Source: CAYJDR01 sp964368965
Lineage (GTDB): Bacteria; Chrysiogenota; Deferribacteres; Deferribacterales; Mucispirillaceae
Length of the DNA stretch: 64,000 nt
Direction of reading: 5' to 3'
Assembly: GCA_964368965.1 (NCBI GenBank)
Contig: CAYJDR010000001.1
Coordinates: 92,010-156,009 of the forward strand
Numbering within the stretch: position 1 is the first letter of the stretch; every line of letters starts with the position of its first letter. The notes beneath the pieces were generated by a model. The model saw only the letters and a list, made by a program, of their open reading frames with translations. It searched no databases and was not told the origin of the DNA. Position numbers and translations under genes: made by a program. Of the stretch, positions 62,088 through 64,000 are shown in pieces.

Positions 62088-62723
62088 ATGACAGAAAAAC
62101 AACAACGCTTTATTGAATTTATAGTGCAATTTCGTAAAGATAACGGCTATTCGCCATCTGTTAGGGAGATTGCAAAAGGGCTTGGCTTATCATCGCCATC
62201 GACAGTCCAGTCTATGCTTGATAAACTTACAACTATGGGAGTTTTATCACGCTCATCAGGTGTTGCTAGGTCGGCAACCATTAGTGAAGCTGTTGCTGAG
62301 ATGATCCCTCAATCTGAAATGGGCATACCTATCATCGGGCATATCCAAGCGGGCACACCAGTTATGGCTGAGGAAAACATCGAAGGCTATATCCCTGTGC
62401 AAGAGTTTTTAAACGCTTCAAGTGGTGGTTTTTTCCTTGTGGTCGATGGTTTAAGTATGAAAGATAAAGGCATACACCCTGGCGACTATGTGTTCATTAA
62501 ACCTGAAAAAACTATTGCAAATGGCCAGATGGGCGCATTTCGCTTAAATGGCGAAGTTACACTCAAAACTTTCAGAAAAACAGATGATGGCATCTTCTTA
62601 ATGCCTGCAAACGAAGATTTTAAACCTATACCAGTGCTTGAAACAGACGAATTTGAAGTTATTGGTAGATATATCATGTTGCTCAGGCTTACGGAGCGAG
62701 GTTATGGTTTCGGGCCTGTCTGA
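62088..62723 (+). CDS. lexA: SOS repressor LexA
   Basis: A 211-residue repressor. The winged helix-turn-helix is N-terminal (YSPSVREIAKGLGLSSPSTV, about 21-40). The C-terminal self-cleaving peptidase domain has the Ala-Gly cleavage site in HIQAGTPV (about 87), the catalytic serine in VDGLSMKDKGI (about 123) and the lysine in VTLKTFRK (about 162). RecA filaments trigger its cleavage. The operator cluster just upstream suggests autorepression. A small unknown gene overlaps its end. Confidence 0.95.
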   Translation: MTEKQQRFIEFIVQFRKDNGYSPSVREIAKGLGLSSPSTVQSMLDKLTTMGVLSRSSGVARSATISEAVAEMIPQSEMGIPIIGHIQAGTPVMAEENIEGYIPVQEFLNASSGGFFLVVDGLSMKDKGIHPGDYVFIKPEKTIANGQMGAFRLNGEVTLKTFRKTDDGIFLMPANEDFKPIPVLETDEFEVIGRYIMLLRLTERGYGFGPV

Positions 62724-62961
62724 TGTTATCAGAGTAGGGGCTGTTTTTGAACAAAGCAATATAAAACCTGTGTGGTTTCAACTAAATGGTAAAAAGGTCT
62801 CTATTGATAAAATCATCTATAAATGGCAAGAAAAATCAGGCAATACATCTGTTATTAAATTCACCGTGCAAGCAGGTGAAATGATGTATGAAATAGGCTA
62901 CTATGTTATAGATACAAAGTGGCGATTGTTTGCATATGATGAGTGTAGTCAGATTATATAG
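62704..62961 (+). CDS. small protein overlapping lexA, possibly DUF6504-like
   Basis: An 85-residue protein. Its ATG (62704) lies inside the end of lexA, with GGAG seven bases upstream. The core pattern (KPVWFQLNGKKVSIDKIIYK, then W and later YYVIDTKWRLFAYDE) resembles short proteins of the DUF6504 type that often accompany SOS polymerase genes. That resemblance is from memory and weak. Overlap with lexA means it is co-expressed with it and so probably DNA-damage-inducible. Confidence 0.6.
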   Translation: MVSGLSDVIRVGAVFEQSNIKPVWFQLNGKKVSIDKIIYKWQEKSGNTSVIKFTVQAGEMMYEIGYYVIDTKWRLFAYDECSQII

Positions 62962-62997
62962 GCTACACTTTTTACATTTAAAATTAAGGAGTAAATA

Positions 62998-63486
62998 ATG
63001 TATATTGAAAAATGGTGGGGCAACTATATGGGTGGTAGCGACGATAGCTTAACATTGCTTGACTACCTTGAAGAAAAAGGGAAAGACACATACACACTTA
63101 GTGAAATTCTAAGTGATTTCAATATACATTTTACTGATGTTGAAACATTCCGTGGCACTCCTAGGGTATATTATGTCGATAGTATGAGAGTGGAGTGCGA
63201 TATAATCTATGTTATAAGTATTATGCAAGATTTGTCGCTATTTGTGCTTGAAAGTTATAAAATTGGCGAAGTAAGCCTTTCTGCTTTAAAAGGATATGGC
63301 AACGGTAAATCATTTAAAGTTACTTGCGATATCAATGAGTTGAAGCTACTTGTAAGTGTGTTGACTGATTTTGCAAACAATCCATTGCGCTATGAACTGT
63401 CAGATATGGTGCCTGATGAAGATATGCTTGAAATAGCTGATGAATGTAGAGAAATCGTTGAAGAACTAACAAATTTAACTAATTGA
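62998..63486 (+). CDS. unrecognised 162-residue acidic protein
   Basis: Soluble, acidic protein with no signal peptide or membrane segment. It opens MYIEKWWGNYMGGSDDSLTL and contains VYYVDSMRVECDIIYVISIM (about 57-76) and a terminal acidic helix (DMLEIADECREIVEEL). I cannot name the family. The size and acidic, single-domain character would fit an immunity-type protein, but no toxin is visible next to it. A good AAGGAG site precedes the ATG. Confidence 0.7.
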   Translation: MYIEKWWGNYMGGSDDSLTLLDYLEEKGKDTYTLSEILSDFNIHFTDVETFRGTPRVYYVDSMRVECDIIYVISIMQDLSLFVLESYKIGEVSLSALKGYGNGKSFKVTCDINELKLLVSVLTDFANNPLRYELSDMVPDEDMLEIADECREIVEELTNLTN

Positions 63487-63495
63487 TATAATACC

Positions 63496-63795
63496 ATGAA
63501 TAATGCTATAAACAAAGCACTGTACTTATTAGACAAGGGGGAAGATAGCAAAGCTGTTGAAATCCTTGAAAATTTGGTGAAAACTGAAGAAGATATCTGT
63601 GATATTATTATTGCAAGGTGTGTTTTAGGCGAATATTATAGTTTTAATAAAGAAACCCACAGTAAAGCAAAAACTCATTTGACATGGATTGCTGAAAACG
63701 CTAAACAACTTGAGGATGACGACGATAAGTCTGATATTTTAAGCATAGTATCTGCTGAAATTGAGCATGCAAAAGCGCTTATGAGTAAGATATAA
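63496..63795 (+). CDS. small TPR-like helical protein
   Basis: A 99-residue all-helical protein with one recognisable TPR-like unit at the N-terminus (NKALYLLDKGEDSKAVEILE) and a second helical pair later (ARCVLGEYYSFNKETHSKAK). It starts nine bases after the preceding stop and has no clear ribosome binding site, so it may be translated by coupling. Probably a protein-interaction module; the partner is unknown. Confidence 0.65.
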   Translation: MNNAINKALYLLDKGEDSKAVEILENLVKTEEDICDIIIARCVLGEYYSFNKETHSKAKTHLTWIAENAKQLEDDDDKSDILSIVSAEIEHAKALMSKI

Positions 63796-63807
63796 AACGA
63801 GGATAAT

Positions 63808-64000
63808 GTGAAAAACAGCTACTTTACTGAGAAATATCAACAACTACGAAAAGAACATATAAACCTTTTTAAAGAGCAAGCACCTCATGATACTACTGTA
63901 AAACAGATAGCAGATGGATATACGTTGTATACAACTGAATACTATATTGAATTAGCTAATAAATCTAAACGCGAATATCATTTGACAAAAGTGTATCATG
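63808..64000 (+). CDS. unrecognised protein, N-terminal part only
   Basis: An open frame beginning at a GTG (63808) behind GAGGA and running off the right edge, 64 residues visible (MKNSYFTEKYQQLRKEH at the start). Soluble and rich in lysine, glutamine and tyrosine, with no known motif. It follows the TPR-like gene after 12 bases and looks like part of the same small operon. Confidence 0.55.
   Translation, partial: MKNSYFTEKYQQLRKEHINLFKEQAPHDTTVKQIADGYTLYTTEYYIELANKSKREYHLTKVYH

Noticed and set aside
1..64000. CRISPR arrays, tRNA/rRNA genes, insertion sequences, prophage or integrase signatures
   Set aside because: None seen: no regularly spaced repeats, no cloverleaf-type sequence noticed, and no recombinase or phage structural motifs in any frame.

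Overview
The window comes from an AT-rich, Gram-negative, flagellated and probably anaerobic bacterium. It carries a complete Rnf complex (ferredoxin:NAD oxidoreductase), an oxygen-sensitive HgdB-like protein with its activator, a flagellar rod-domain protein, NtrY/NtrX-type and NtrC-type sigma-54 regulators and MutL of the endonuclease type. Gene content and order suggest Deferribacterota or a neighbouring phylum, but this is an inference and nothing here proves it. I see no rRNA, tRNA, CRISPR array, transposase or integrase. A run of exactly 100 N (37087-37186) marks a scaffold join inside a histidine kinase gene.

Layout. 1-2529 (minus strand): an unrecognised gene cut by the left edge, then comF and gpmI. 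2735-34963 (plus strand): about 38 tightly packed housekeeping genes. In order these are a thioredoxin-fold exported protein; mutL-miaA-ftsB-like-xseA-greA-pgsA-plsY; a riboflavin block (ribD, ribE, ribA-type, ribH) with nusB; two small unknowns, a YhaM-like exoribonuclease and a YmdB-like phosphoesterase; rpiB-glyA-dCMP deaminase; rnfCDGEAB; pyrF-pyrE; a PilZ and a STAS protein; rlmN, bcp; xseB-ispA-dxs-tlyA-nadK-recN; a DedA protein and an M23 peptidase. 34960-41210 (minus): modABC, a second ribBA, a histidine kinase and an NtrC-type regulator. 41348-48617 (mixed): Ppx/GppA phosphatase, MltG, an unknown 287-residue protein, two tandem iron-sulfur flavoproteins, an acyl-CoA ligase, an orphan flagellar rod-domain protein and an AlkD-like glycosylase. 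48695-57427 (minus): potABCD, a KefB-like antiporter, the activator/HgdB-like pair and a membrane-anchored GNAT protein. 57551-61131 (plus): NtrY-NtrX. 61114-61866 (minus): a membrane-anchored RCC1-repeat protein. 62088-64000 (plus): lexA with its operator region and four small unknown genes.

How the genes fit together. Riboflavin synthesis is split over two RibBA-type proteins whose degenerate halves are complementary: the copy at 11.6 kb keeps the GTP cyclohydrolase II half, the copy at 37.5 kb keeps the dihydroxybutanone-phosphate synthase half. Flavin feeds the Rnf complex and the flavoproteins. DNA repair is represented by mutL, xseA/xseB, recN, alkD and lexA; isoprenoid synthesis by ispA and dxs; envelope growth by pgsA, plsY, ftsB, mltG and the M23 peptidase.

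Most noteworthy: the reciprocal RibBA decay; probable rare start codons (ATA for dxs, ATT for mltG); repeated LexA-like half-sites before lexA and a small gene overlapping its end; a lone HgdB-like protein with activator but no partner subunit; two C-terminally membrane-anchored proteins flanking ntrYX; and several unrecognised genes, notably at 43.6 kb and at 62.7-64.0 kb. I did not find a clear new defence or mobile system.
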